Source: Myxocyprinus asiaticus
Lineage: Eukaryota > Chordata > Actinopteri > Cypriniformes > Catostomidae
Assembly (NCBI RefSeq): GCF_019703515.2
Contig: NC_059385.1
Coordinates: 34,522,001 to 34,586,000 of the forward strand
DNA: 64,000 bases
Reading direction: 5' to 3'
Position numbers and translations under genes: made by a program. Shown here piece after piece: positions 14,201-28,600 of this stretch; position 1 is the stretch's first letter, and every line of letters starts with the position of its first letter. The notes beneath the pieces were generated by a model, which was not told where the DNA came from, did not search any database, and saw nothing but the letters and a program-made list of their open reading frames with translations.

Positions 14201-16634
14201 TACCAAATCAAAGTCATATGGCTTAACCAGCACGTACGTAGCTAGCTATTTTGTTGTTTATGATGACAAAAACCACAAAACTGAGTGGACCCCTTTAGAC
14301 ACTGTGTGTGAAGTTTTGAAAAAATATCTGGTATTTTGACATTTTTATGAAAAGGCACATTTTGTTCAGGTCACGTGGTCTAAACCGGAGAAAACGTATT
14401 GATATTTTTGACTCAAATATATCAAAGATATTTAAAAATACATATTTTTTTTACCTTGAAATGTGTTTGAAACTTTTTTGAAATTGATGATTACATTGTT
14501 TATACTCATGTATTTAAGGGGCAGGAAAAGTATTTTAATACTTTTAACTTGATGGTTACACCACATTACATTTTTAAAGCAATTAAATAATTTGTTTTGT
14601 AGAAAATGCTAAAAAAGGTTTACCAAATTGGACACAAAGATTACATTTCTAGGAACTTCACACAAATGTTTTAAACTAGATTTTTAAAAGATTTCTTATT
14701 TTTAAAACCCAGGACAACCTTATTTGTCAATGACCCATAAGTAGGAAAGATTATTACCCGCAATACCTGGATGACTGGTCAAATATCAGTATGAACCCAG
14801 AGAAGGCAGATATCAGTATGAAGAAATATATGACCACTGAATGCCATGATTGAACAACCAGAATCAACCTTACAAAAACAGAGTTCACTGCAAATTTGTG
14901 GCAAATTCGCCACAGATCATTTTCACATGCAAATGAGCTTTGCGGTAAACTTGCAGCAAATTGTCCATTGTTGCCCAAGGTTTGCCGGAGGTTCACCACT
15001 ACTGGTGAAGAGATGCAAACTTCTGGCAAACATTTGCAGCAAATCATAAGCTCATTTGCATGTGAAAATAACAAGCGGCAAATTTGCGGTTGCAAATGCG
15101 ACCAAAAATAACTGATTACGACAATAATTTAAAATCTAGTCACCATTGGCGACAGTCTGGTTGTGTGCGTTCATATGCGGTTTCGTCAGATATCTTGCGA
15201 GTTACTGAATATATTTTTAGAGCACGCACCAGTGTGCCTCGTGCTGCTTTTCACCTGTTCTGTTGTGATGAACTCACTGCACCGCACACAACAACAAACC
15301 CAGCACGAAAGAGTCATGAACAAATGACTCTTTTGAAATGGGTCTTTTTCATGAATCACCCGAAAAAAACTGAGGGTGTGAACTCAAGGGCTCAGGTTAG
15401 CAGTTTGAATCAAAGTCACTTTCTCAGCAAATCAGCCGTAGTGTCAGTGAGTTCAACTAGGAGCGCAGACATTTCAAAATATGAGTCCCATGTGTATTTG
15501 GGGCTTCTTTATAATTAAAAGTCCCATATTGTGTACCACTTTTTTACCTTCTGGTAACTAATGATTGGGATTGGAGTAGCACAATAAACTGCATCTGGGA
15601 TTTCACTCAATTTTCACTCTTGTAGTCTAGGCCATCCAGTAACAGTAAAGACTAAGGCAATATTTTAAAACAATTTATATATATGGAAAAAATTAAGAGA
15701 CCACTGCAAAATTATCAGTTTCTCTGGATTTACTATTTATAGGTATGAGTAAAATGAGCATTTTTGTTTTATGCTATAAACTGCTGACAAAATTTCTCCC
15801 AAATTCCAAATAAAATTGTCATTTAGAGCATTTATTTTCAGAAAATGACAACTGGCCAAAATAACAAAAAAGATGCAGTGTTTTCAGACCTAAAATAATG
15901 CAAAGAAAACCAGTTCATATTTATTTTTAAACACCACGATACTAATGTTTTAACTTAAGACGAGTTCAGAAATCAATATTTGGTGGAATAACCCTGATTT
16001 TCAATCACAGCTTACATGCGTCTTGGCATGCTCTCTACCAGTCTTTCACATTGCTTTTGGGTGACTTTAAGCCACTCCTGGCGCAAAAATTAAAGCAGCA
16101 CAGCTTTGTTTGATGGCTTGTGACTATCCATCTTCCTCTTGATCACATTCCAGAGTTTTTCCAATGGGGTTCAGGTCTGGAGATTGGGCTGGCCATGACA
16201 TGTCATTGCATTAGCTAAGAAAATACAAAGGATGTGTCATCTGCAAACAAACGATGATAGCGCATTTGAGCATTTTTGCAATGACTTGGGTCACAAACTG
16301 GTGTCAAGGTAATATTCAGTGTATGTATGAACTGTCAGTTTCTCTCAAGTTCACACAGGTGTCCAAGCAGAGTAACCACAGGTGGAGTTTATCACATTAA
16401 TTATGGATATGTTTGACAACCCGAAAGCATACACCTATTTTTTTTTTTTTCCTTTTTGAAGACTATATAAAAAATTTTTTTTAAACCTAACAAACTTATT
16501 TTTAAGAAACATTTTGCTTAAACAGTGTTTTTGAGATATCTTTCCTTGAAATAAATGCCACCTGGTTTGATATTTTGTAATTTAGGCTAATACAATGACA
16601 TTCAGACTCAGAACATCAGGCACAGCTACACGAT

Positions 16635-16666
<32 letters not shown>

Positions 16667-19600
16667 CATTCTTTAGCAGAATCATGTTTATCTTTATGCA
16701 AGTAACCACAGAATTGTGTATGGTATTTGTTTCCCGATGGGACACTGTCATGAGTTTTCCTAACAGACAGCAAAGAGAAAGCAAATGATTAACCCGTTCT
16801 GGGCCCGGTGACAGATGGACTCAAGAGTCCACCATCAACTGGACTAAACCTGCATAATCCCTACTTTCACCTGACCATTCTTCAGTTTCAAGATCTGATA
16901 TGCATTTATGATGAGAAGTATTTTGCAGAACTATTCATTGGTCCATATCATAAAAAGCAAATGTTTGTTCATGTATGCGTGAGATTATCTGAATCCAAGA
17001 GCATTTGTGTCACAGCAGACGGTCATCATGACACCGTGAACATAAAATCTAATCCGCTCTTGATGACTGCAGCATTAGAATCCAAAATTAGCTCAAATTG
17101 AATTAGATAGCTCAAAAGTTTAGACTGCACTTTACAGAATGTTTATGTACTGTGTTTGCTGATATAGTTAAAAAGATCAGGGTTAGTGTTTAATTATCAT
17201 ATATCCATTCATTCTGATAAGCATTAGGACAATTACTCCTAACACTGTCTGTTAATAATAATAATAATTTGAAATAATTTAAATTTTATATCAGTAAAAT
17301 ATTCCAATAACAGACAACTCGCATTAATACTAGCTACAGTTTTACAAATCCCACTTTATATTATATCCTACAATAGACTTTCTGGTTTGTTTTGAATAAA
17401 AGGGACATTGACAATGCAGATGAATATTCTTGATGTGAATTAAGACGAAATTTACATTATGAATACTTAATAGGATAAAACATGACAGATCACTCCAACC
17501 AATCAGGCCAGTTTTACATAGGGCACTTCACTTCCAACGACATTAACATCTCACACAATCAACCAGGTAGGAGTGAATATTAGCCCTTAATCCAAACTTC
17601 CTGTTTGCTAAATGTTTATCTTCATGTATATAAATGTATTTCGACGATCTGTATTATAAAGTGTAACTCACTCTCTCTCTGGCCTGCCGCTCTGTGTCTA
17701 CCTCTCTCTGCAGTAATTCTGCTCGATCTTCCGCGTCATCCGCCTGCAGCTGCAGCGTCTGAATCTTCCTCTTCACAGCTTCTATGGATGTTATTCCTGC
17801 CATTCCTACTCAATTTCGAGTCTAATAGTATACACGACAACGCGCGCAGGACAGCAAAGATATAGCTATATCCTCGTGAATAACAGCCGGTGTAAATACG
17901 TCATGAGATTATTAGTCTTCGTGTACACGACTCTAACTTCTTCCTTCCAACACTTTCATCCAACAGTGAGAAATGAGAATTCCTCGGCTGAGCGAACTCA
18001 GCGTAACTATGTTCCAGTCAGTAGCTCCGCCCCCTATGTTATCTGTCTTGTGATGACGCAATAGGTGACAGGACACGCCTCGTACACTGATGATCTGTTC
18101 TGTGGCCACTTCTCGGTGTTTCAATCAGGTCCCTAGCTCCCTACAGGTGCATCTCAATAAATTAGAATGTCGTGGAAAAGTTCATTTATTTCAGTAATTC
18201 AACTCAAATTGTGAAACTTGTGTATTAAATAAATTCAATGCACACAGACTGAAGTAGTTTAAGTCTTTGGTTCTTTTAATTGTGATGATTTTGCTCACAT
18301 TTAACAAAAACCCACCAATTCACTATCTCAAAAAATTAGAATACATCATAAGACCAATAAAAAAAAACATTTTAGTGAATTGTTGGCCTTCTGGAAAGTA
18401 TGTTCATTTACTGTATATGTACTCAATACTTGGTAGGGGCTCCTTTTGCTTTAATTACTGCCTCAATTCGGCGTGGCATGGAGGTGATCAGTTTGTGGCA
18501 CTGCTGAGGTTGTATGGAAGCCCAGGTTTCTTTGACAGTGGTCTTCAGCTCATCTGCATTTTTTGGTCTCTTGTTTCTCATTTTCCTCTTGACAATACCC
18601 CATAGATTCTCTATGGGGTTCAGGTCTGGTGACTTTGCTGGCCAGTCAAGCACACCAACACCATGGTCATTTAACCAACTTTTGGTGCTTTTGGCAGTGT
18701 GGGCAGGTGCCAAATCCTGCTGGAAAATGAAATCAGCATCTTTAAAAAGCTGGTCAGCAGAAGGAAGCATGAAGTGCTCCAAAATTTCTTGGTAAACAGG
18801 TGCAGTGACTTTGGTTTTCAAAAAACACAATGGACCAACACCAGCAGATGACATTGCACCCCAAATCATCACAGACTGTGGAAACTTAACACTGGACTTC
18901 AAGCAACTTGGGCTATGAGCTTCTCCACCTTTCCTCCAGACTCTAGGACCTTGGTTTCCAAATGAAATACAAAACTTGCTCTCATCTGAAAAGAGGACTT
19001 TGGAACACTGGGCAACAGTCCAGTTTTTCTTCTCCTTAGCCCAGGTAAGACGCCTCTGATGTTGTCTGTGGTTCGGGAGTGGCTTAACAAGAGGAATACG
19101 ACAACTGTAGCCAAATTCCTTGACATGTCTGTGTGTGGTTGATGCCTTGACCCCAGCCTCAGTCCATTCCTTGTGAAGTTCACCCAAATTCTTGAATCGA
19201 TTTTGCTTGACAATCCTCATAAGGCTGCGGTTCTCTCGGTTGGTTGTGCATCTTTTTCTTCCACACTTTTTCCTTCCACTCAACTTTCTGTTAACATGCT
19301 TGGATACAGCACTCTGTGAACAGCCAGCTTCTTTGGCAATGAATGTTTGTGGCTTACCCTCCTTGTGAAGGGTGTCAATGATTGTCTTCTGGACAACTGT
19401 CAGATCAGCAGTCTTCCCCATGATTGTGTAGCCTAGTGAACCAAACTGAGAGACCATTTTGAAGGCTCAGGAAACCTTTGCAGCTGTTTTGAGTTGATTA
19501 GCTGATTGGCATGTCACCATATTCTAATTTTTTGAGATAGTGAATTGGTGGGTTTTTGTTAAATGTGAGCCAAAATCATCACAATTAAAAGAACCAAAGA

Positions 19601-22600
19601 CTTAAACTACTTCAGTCTGTGTGCATTGAATTTATTTAATACACGAGTTTCACAATTTGAGTTGAATTACTGAAATAAATGAACTTTTCCACGACATTCT
19701 AATTTATTGAGATGCACCTGTATGTCGTGCATCAGTATATCGTGAACACGAATTAAGGCACTGGCAGTAAGGGTGCACATCCACTGAACACTGGGACACT
19801 CAATCACCTGTGACACGATAATGAGCTTGGGCATTCAATCGCAGCTGTTATTAATCAGCACCACCGCTGTTTAAATGACACTATTGTTAATTTTCGTTGA
19901 AGATATTCAAACGTACAGTGTTATTATAAATGGCGTAAAGAAAGAAATAAAATATATAGGAGTGTATTTTAAACCTTCTTTTAAGAACTCAAATATTTAA
20001 AAGATTGTTTCACTTTCATGGTAATTATGAATGAAAGGCATTACAAACACCATCTCTTTTAACGAGAAAAGACTTGGACTTCATAGTTTGACACTTGTGC
20101 TCATCTTCTTACAACTTGAGAGACTTCAGAAGACATGATGACGTTTCCAGTAAGGGAAAAGTGAGCAAAGATGCTCCATGGTTTTTACGGTGCAGTGTGG
20201 GACTTTTTAGGGAGCAAACATTTCAGTGCACTGGAACGATTATGCGACTAAAAAAGCTCACTGATCACTGCCCTGACTACTGAACTAGGGAGCTGATTGA
20301 GATGCAGCCCTTATTCATTCTGGCGCCATCATCATTTTTAATGGGAATGACAAGGAGGTTGTGAGGGATAGCCTTACTATCTCTTCAATGGCACAAATGG
20401 TATAAAGCTGTATAATGCTCCTTGATCACATCTGATTTTCCACAACTCCTGCTGTCTGGAGTTCTATTCTGAATGTTCTTGGACAGATATTTTATCAATG
20501 TTTTGAATGTGGAATGATCCAAAAACACTTTAAACTGCAGTACAGCCCATTGAAGAGACTGCAAGTCTATTCCTCACAGCCTCATTATCATTCCCATTAA
20601 AAATCAAAGATGGCGCTAGCGTGAACAAGGTCTACTGGCCTAGCGGCAAGTGCTTGTGCTCTAGTGTCCATGCGGGACACCACGTACACACGTTGCGAAT
20701 TTATCTCTTCTTGATGTTGCTCGCTAGTCTATACTATGAAGTCGTTAGTGGGCTTTCCTACTGCTGTTGCTCTAACGTTATTGGTTGACTGCACATCTGG
20801 CCATGTCTTTTGAAAATCTGATTACAGATGAGGCATTTTGCGAGTAAAACAAAGATATCACTCTATTTTGACAAGGATCCAGTTTTCTTGTCCCTAAAAA
20901 TGCACATTCTGCAGGGGAGAGTGTTTTTTTATTAACTGCAGCAGTGTTTTCATTAATAAGTTGAACAATCTATCAATGTAAGAATAAACTTTCTCGAGAG
21001 TCATGTGACGCCTTGCGAGGGTCGGATGTGTGAACTGCGAACTCTGTGCACTTTGCTAGTTTTGACACTATTAATGTCATAAACCAGTGAGATTCGATAC
21101 ACGCTGTTCCATAACTTTTCTAGGAAGACAATATGTCAAAGAATTCAAAATCCTCGGACTCTGGAGACATTAAAAGACACTTACATGCTTCAAGCTGACG
21201 CTCCTGACAAGGCCGTGAACCAGGGAGCCAATTTGGCCGGAGAAGTGAGGGAAATTCAGCGAGAATTGTTGAACATGTCGGCAATGCTGATGAAGGACGT
21301 TGCTGACTTGGAGGATCTTGCTGTAATACGTCGATTGATCACTGCCATGGAGACGAAATTCACTGAGGTGGTTACAAGAGTGGGGGATGTTGAGAAATGG
21401 ATCAATTATCTGGAGTCATCGGAGAGGGAATTATCTGCTAATCCGCTAGCGACCAAGGTGGATTTGGAGCACATCTGGGAGAAGCTGGAGGATATGGAGA
21501 CTCGTAGTTGGCGGAACAATGTCCGAATTGTTGGAATTCCTGAAGCCGAAGAAGGTCGGGATGTGGTGAAATTCCTGGACAGGCACTTTCCGAATGTCCG
21601 AGACATAACAGGCCATAAGCTGGAAATCGAGCGAGCTCACAGGGTTTCGGCTTGGTGACCCGCTGAGGGAGACAGGCCCCGATCAATTCTGGCCAAATTT
21701 ATAAAATCATCCAGTAGTGAGATCTCGTGTTACGTGAGTCGAGGAGTAAAGGAAGGCTTTCTTGGAAAAACCACAGCATTTTCTTGTTCCCAGACTTTGC
21801 GAATTTGACAAGAGTGAAACGTGATCGATTCAAAGAATGCAAGAAATACTTATATCAACGGAAGGTTGCTTTTGCACTAATGTTCCCGGCCAAATTGAAA
21901 ATAGATGCTAAGGATGACCGTAAAACATTCACATGCCCACACCAAGCATTGTCCTTCATAAAGTCAATGGAGTAAGTTATTTTGTGGTACTCACATTGCA
22001 GCTGAGTGGACCGACTCACTGAACATTCACTTGACTGTCCGAGGAACTGAGCGCCTTTTTTGTTTCTTTTTGTGCTGGTTCTGCCTATTGGCTGGAGTTT
22101 GTTTTATAGATTATGTTTTGTTGTGTAACAAAATTTTTATAGAAACACACGACTTGAGCAATCTGATGGCAAGGTTGTCGCGGGGACTCTCGTAGGCGTA
22201 CATGGACATTTTGAGTTTGGAGGGATGTGGGTGCGGGGTTGGTATGCACGTTTTTCTTTTTTCTGTTTGTTTGGTTCTGGGGGAAGTTCGGGGTCTGACT
22301 GTAGCACTAATGTTGGAATGTGGTCTTTATAATTTTATTTTTGACACACAATCTATTTTTTCGAATATGTCAAAATGTCATATGTTAATATGAGTGGATT
22401 GTCTCTCTCCACGTGGAATGTGAATGGGTTGGGGCACCCCATAAAAAGAAGGAAGGTTATTTCTTTTCTTAAACGTAAGAAATATGATATAGTGTTTCTT
22501 CAATAAATAAGCTGCTTCCGCAGGAAGATATGTGGTGGGCATGTTTTCTTTAGTGCTGGCTCTAGTAAGAGCAGGGGGGTCATTACATTGATAAATAAGC

Positions 22601-25600
22601 ATCTACAATTCAAATGTCTCAAACAGATTAAAGATAAATTAGGAAGAGTCATTATAGTTTTATCAGAAATTCAGGGGCAAAGGTTAATTTTGGCTAATAT
22701 TTATGCACCTAACGCTGAAGATCAGGGCTATTTTATAGATCTTGAAGGGATGTTGCAAGCCGCTGGCACCCCTCATGATGTAATATTGGGAGGAGACTTT
22801 AATCTATTAATGGATTCAGTCCTTGATCATAGTGAAGCAAAAGTGTGTAAGCCCCCCAGAGCAACACTGACGCTTCACAGGATGTGTAAAAATCTTGGTC
22901 TTACAGATATTTGGAGATTTTTGAACCCATCTGGTAGAGACTATAAATTTTTTTCATCAGTCCATAAGATTTATTCTAGAATAGATTTTTTTTTTTTATG
23001 TCTAAGTCCCTCATTTCATCTGTTGTCGATTGCTCAATTGGAAACATCTTAGTCTCAGATCACGCCCTGGTGAGTTTAGAGGTATTGCCACATATGGAGA
23101 AAAATAAATCATATGGTTGGCACTTTAATGTATCCCTTTTGCAAAATCCTGATTTCCAACAAATGTTAAAGGATGAAATCAATGTTTATATGGAGACCAA
23201 CTGGTCCTCAGTATCCTCTGTGGGCGTGGCTTGGGAGGCACTTAAGGTGGATCTTAGGGGTCGGGTCATATGCCTCATTCATCAAAAAATCCAAAGCACG
23301 AGAACTCGTGCACTTCCAAGGTTATCTCAGAATCAAGATAAGTTTTTTGCTCATTGGTCAATTTAGGGAGATCTAATGGTTCCACAAAGTTTCTAATGTC
23401 TTCATCAGTAGACGAAGATGTGGAACAATAGAGATCAAGATAGAATTCTTTTTTTTTGTTATTAACATTTTTTATTGATTCCAAGACAGACAAGAATAAA
23501 TTTAACCACAAAATTATACATTAGGAATCAACTTAAAACCCTTTATAACACCCACCCACCCACCCCCCGCCCGCACAAATATAAAATAAATACCCACATA
23601 TAAACAGACACACAAATAGTACATAAAAAAAAGACAAAGTTCAACATATAGTGAAAGAAGAAGAAAAAATAAAAATAAAAATAAATAAATAAATAAATAA
23701 AATTGTCTCCCTCCACTGCTCCCCGCTAGGCCCTCTCCAAATGAGACAAATAACTGCCCCATTTTCTGCCATAACTCGACAGGTTCCCCTGCCGTCTGGA
23801 AGTCATCTCTTCGAAAGCTGCCACTTTACCCAACTCGGAGCACCACGAACGAAACGAGGGTGCATCAGTTGACTTCCAACCCCTAAGGATTAGCTGTCTG
23901 CCAATCATCACGCTGGTTAGTACCCAGCTTTTCATATATATATCTCCTATATTCAGGACCCCTCCATCACCCAAAATACAAAGTCTGGGGCAAAATGAAA
24001 ACTGAGTGTCCAGTATGTCAAACACAAAACGCTGGATCCTCAACCAAAATTCCTGAATTTTAATACAACCCCAAAAAACATGGGTTATGTCTCTGAATTA
24101 ACAGGGAGTAATACACTGATGCCTCATGACCCTTCCCAAAAGCAGCAATCACCACTTCCAGAGTATCTGCTGCTCTAGGGGGGTGTATGCCACTCCCAAA
24201 AATAGAGCAGAGCAGGTGGCGCAGCTGTAAATATTGAGATCTGGGAATCCCAATATGTTGAATAAAATTTTCAAAAGATCTCAATACTCCACCCTCATAC
24301 AGCTGACCAACAGAAAGGGGACTTATTAATACATAGTTTAGTGTTCAGCCATATGCTCGAGGCTACGTTTAAATAAATATCAGAATTAAACACTCTGGAC
24401 ACTTTTGTCCATATCGAGTGCAAATGCAAAATAACAGGGTGCAACTTAACCTCTCCAGCTAGTTTAATCGAAAGGCTTTGCAGTGGCAGGATAGGGGCAA
24501 GAACTTCCTTTTCAATACAAAACCAGGGAGGAGCTCTCTCAGGTGGAAGCGACCAATGAACCAAATGTCTAAGACTGAATGCATAATAATAAAACAAAAT
24601 CTTGGGTAGGCCTAATCCAAGAGAGATTGTCAATCGGCCTATGTCATTTACTGAAATTTAACCTGGGACGTTTACCATTCCAAATGAAGGACTTCGTGAT
24701 GCTATCAAATTGCTTGAAATAAGAGAGGGGGACATCTACAGGGAGAGACTGTAGCAGGTAGTTGAATTTTGGAATTCAATTAATTTTAATAACATTAACC
24801 TTCCCAATCATCGATAAGTGTAATGAAGCCCACCTGCCCACATCGTTCGAAAACCTTTTTATTAAGGGATAAAAATTAACTCTGACTAAATCAGACAAAT
24901 TTGCTGGGAATAAAATTCCCAAATACTTAATTCCCTGTTTGGGCCACTGGAAGGCACCCGGCTGGAAGGCCGTTACTGGACAGTACGCTGTCAAAGCCAA
25001 AGCTTCGGATTTAGACCAACTGACTTTGTATCCTGAGAATTTGGAAAAGGAGTTAATAATTCTGTGGAGGCAAGGCATAGATCTAGTGGGGTCGGAGACG
25101 AATAACAAAATATCATCTGCATAAAGCAGAAGCTTATGCGCCACACCTCCCACTGTCACCCCTGGAAAATCATCCTCTTTTCTTATCGCGGCTGCTAATG
25201 GTTCCAGGGCAAGACAGAACAATAATGGGGAAAGAGGGCAACCCTGCCGGGTGCCCCTATCCAAAGTAAAATAATCTGAAATTAACCCATTTGTTTGTAC
25301 CGCTGCTACAGGGTGTCTATAAAGTAACTTAATCCAACCAATAAATGTACTCCCAAACCCATACATTTCCAAAATCTTAAAAAGATAATCCCATTCTACC
25401 ATATCAAATGCCTTTTCGTCGTCAAGAGAGATGGCAGCAACCGGAGATTGATCATTCGCTACTGACCACATAATATTGATAAGCCGCCTGATGTTATCAG
25501 AAGAGCTGCAGCCCCGAATAAATCCCACCTGATCTATATGTATAAGTGATGTCATAACTTTACTTAATCGATTAGCCAGAATTTTGGACAAAATTTTTAC

Positions 25601-28600
25601 ATCTAACTGGATCAGGGAAATTGGGCAGTAACTTTTACACTCACTTGGATCTTTGTCCTTTTTTTTAAATCAGACTGATCCGGGCTTGTGTCATGGTTGG
25701 CGGAAGCTTTCCATTCTTTAATGAATCAGTATAAACTTCTAACAAAAGTGGAGCCAGTTCTGTAGCAAAAGATTTGAAAAACTCAGAGGAAAAGCCGTCA
25801 GGCCCCGGAGACTTGCCTGTAGGCAAGGCTTTAATTACCTCGTCAAGTTCCTCCAAGGTTATCACAGAATCAAGAGAGTTTTTTGCTCAGTTGTCAGTTT
25901 AGGGAATTCTAATGGTTCCACAAAGTTCCTAATATCTTCATCAGTGGATGAAGACCTGGAACTATAGAGATCAAAACAGAACTCTTTAAAGGCATTATTA
26001 ATATCAATAGCCGAGGTAAATATATCACCACAAGCAGATTTCACTGCGGGAATGATAGAAAGAGACTCTCTCTGCTTTATATATTTAGCCAAAAGCTTCC
26101 CTGCTTTGTCCCCTGACTCAAAGTATGACTGTCTTGCCCTGAATAACCAAAACTCCACTTTCCGTGACAAAATAGTATTATATCTATATTTCAATCGGGG
26201 CCATCAGACGACATTCGGCGCTTCAGCTCTGCCTCAGCACTTTTAATATTCCCTTCCAACTCTACAAGTTCTTGTGCCTTGGATATTTTAATGAATGAGG
26301 CATACTGTATGATCCGACCCCTAAGAACCACCTTAAGTGCCTCCCAAGCCACGCCCACAGAGGATACTGAGGACCAGTTGGTCTCTATATAAACACTGAT
26401 TTCAGTCTTTAACATTTGTTGGAAATCAGGATTTTGTAAAAGGTTCACATTAAGGCACCAACTATATGATTTCTTTTTCTCTGAGTATGGCAACACCTTT
26501 AAACTCACCAGGGCATGATCTGAGACTAAGATATTTCCAATTGAGCAATCAACAACAGAAGAAATGAGGGATTTGGATATAAAAAAAAAATCTATTCTAG
26601 AATAAATCTTATGGACTGGTGAAAAAAATGTATAGTCCCTACCAGATGTGTTCAAAAGTCTCCAAATATCCGTAAGACCAAGATTTTTACACATCCTGTG
26701 AAGCGTCAATGTTGCTCTAGGGGGTTTACAGACTTTTGCTTCACTATGATCAAGGACTGAGTCCATCAAAAGATTAAAGTCTCCTCCCAATATTATATCA
26801 TAAGGGGTGCCAGCAGTTTGCAACATCCCTTCAAGATCTATAAAAAAGCCCTGATCATCAGCGTTAGGTGCGTAAATATTAGCCAATATCAACCTTTGCC
26901 CTTGAATTTCAACTAACACAATAATTACTCTTCCTAATTTATCTTTAATCTGTTTGAGACATTTGAATTGTAGATGTTTATTTACCAATATAATGACTCC
27001 CTTGCTCTTACTTGAGCCAACACTAAAGAAAACATGTCCACCCCATATCTTCCCAAATTTTTCAGCTTCCTGCAGGGAGAGATGTGTTTCTTGAAGAAAC
27101 ACTATATCATATTTCTTACGTTTAAGAAAAGAAATAACCTTCCTTCTTTTTATGGGGTGCCCTAACCCATTTACATTCCATGTGGAGAGAGACAATCCGC
27201 TCATATTAACATTTGACATATTGATATAATAAAAAAAAATAAACTGTGTATCAAAAACAAAATTATACAGACCACATTCCCCATTAGTGAAACAATCAAC
27301 CCCCGAACATCCCCCCCAACAAAACAAACAGAAAAAATAAAAACGTGCGCATTAACCCCACGTACGACAGCGCCAACCGGCGTCAATCCCTCTAAACTCA
27401 AAAGGTCCATGAACACCCACGAGCCCCCACGACAACTTTGCCATCAGATTGCTCAATTTTGTCTCACAAATTTGTGAGGCAAAATTACATAACAGAAAAT
27501 ACATTGTAAAATAGGACAAAGGACATGTAGATTAATTCACAGAACTGTCTCAAAGCTGTGATCTTCCACAAAACAAATTCCAGCTGATATAAAACCGATC
27601 AGATTCCTCGGTCAGACAAACAAATGTTCAGTGAGCCGGCTGTTATGAGTTCAACGGATGACATATTCATTCCAATGTCCTGTAAAAAAAAAACTCAACA
27701 AAACAAACTACAGCCAGCAGGAGGAGTAAGCACGAAGAACGAACAGATTAATCCACAGCTGTTGCAAAGGAGTATTATTCAATAGAACAAGCTCCAGCCG
27801 CTAGGCGGAGCCAACACAAAAGGAAACAAAACCGGCATCCCGGTTCCCTGGATGGTCGAGTCAATTCACTCGGAGGCCACATAAACGTATATACCATGAC
27901 TTACACAATCCGTCAACTTTATAAAAGTTATCCTTTGTCTGAGCATGTAGATATTTTGCGGTCATCCACAGTGTGCACTCTCAATCTGTCCGGGAACTTA
28001 AATGCAAAAGTTTCTTTAAGGAAAGTGTTATTCACAAAACAAGCTCCAGCCGCTAGGCGGAGCCAACGCAAAAAGCCTAAAATGTCTCCCAGCTTCCTCA
28101 AGAGTAAGTACAGCAAGTCAGGCCCACTCACATGAGAAACATCCAATGGTTTACTCAGACATTGATTCAATAAAAGACATTGCCAGATTTGGACATGTAA
28201 ATACTTTGCGACCGACCTTCGTTTCTATTCTCAGTTTTGCTGGAAATATCAGAGCAAACGAGATCTTTTTCTGATGTAAGAGTTTCTTACATTCCTTGAA
28301 CCGATCGCGTTTCTCTCTTGTCGAACTCACAAAGTCCGGGAACAAGAAAATATTATGGTTCTTCCAAGAAAGCTTCCCTTTGCTCCTCGCCTGGTGCAAC
28401 ACAAGATCTTTATCGGATGATCTCAGAAATCTGGCCAGAATCGATCTGGGCCTGTCTCCCTCAGCAGATCTGTGAACTGGCACTCTGTGAGCTCGCTCAA
28501 TTTCCAACTTGTGGCCTGTTATGTCGAGCAGGCTCGGGAAAAACTCGTCTAGGAATTTCAACATATCTCTGCCCTCCTCATGCTCAGGAATTCCAACAAT

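Larger units (their letters stand above)
21001..23310 (+). mobile_element. L1-like LINE, 5' half, plus strand (copy J)
   Basis: The 5'UTR starts near TGTGACGCCTTGCGAGG. ORF1 from ATG 21133 is broken by a frameshift and by a TGA after HRVSAW. The inter-ORF spacer follows, then ORF2 from about 22378 with the endonuclease ([20 protein letters not shown], a stop near 22503, [26 protein letters not shown]). It ends abruptly at about 23310 within the linker (KSKARELV). From 23311 the sequence is L1 ORF2 in the opposite orientation. Confidence 0.85.

Noticed and set aside
21001..23447. Twin-priming inversion of a single L1
   Set aside because: Both arms keep a 5'UTR and neither has a 3' tail at the junction, so two copies joined tail to tail explain the data better than one inverted insertion.
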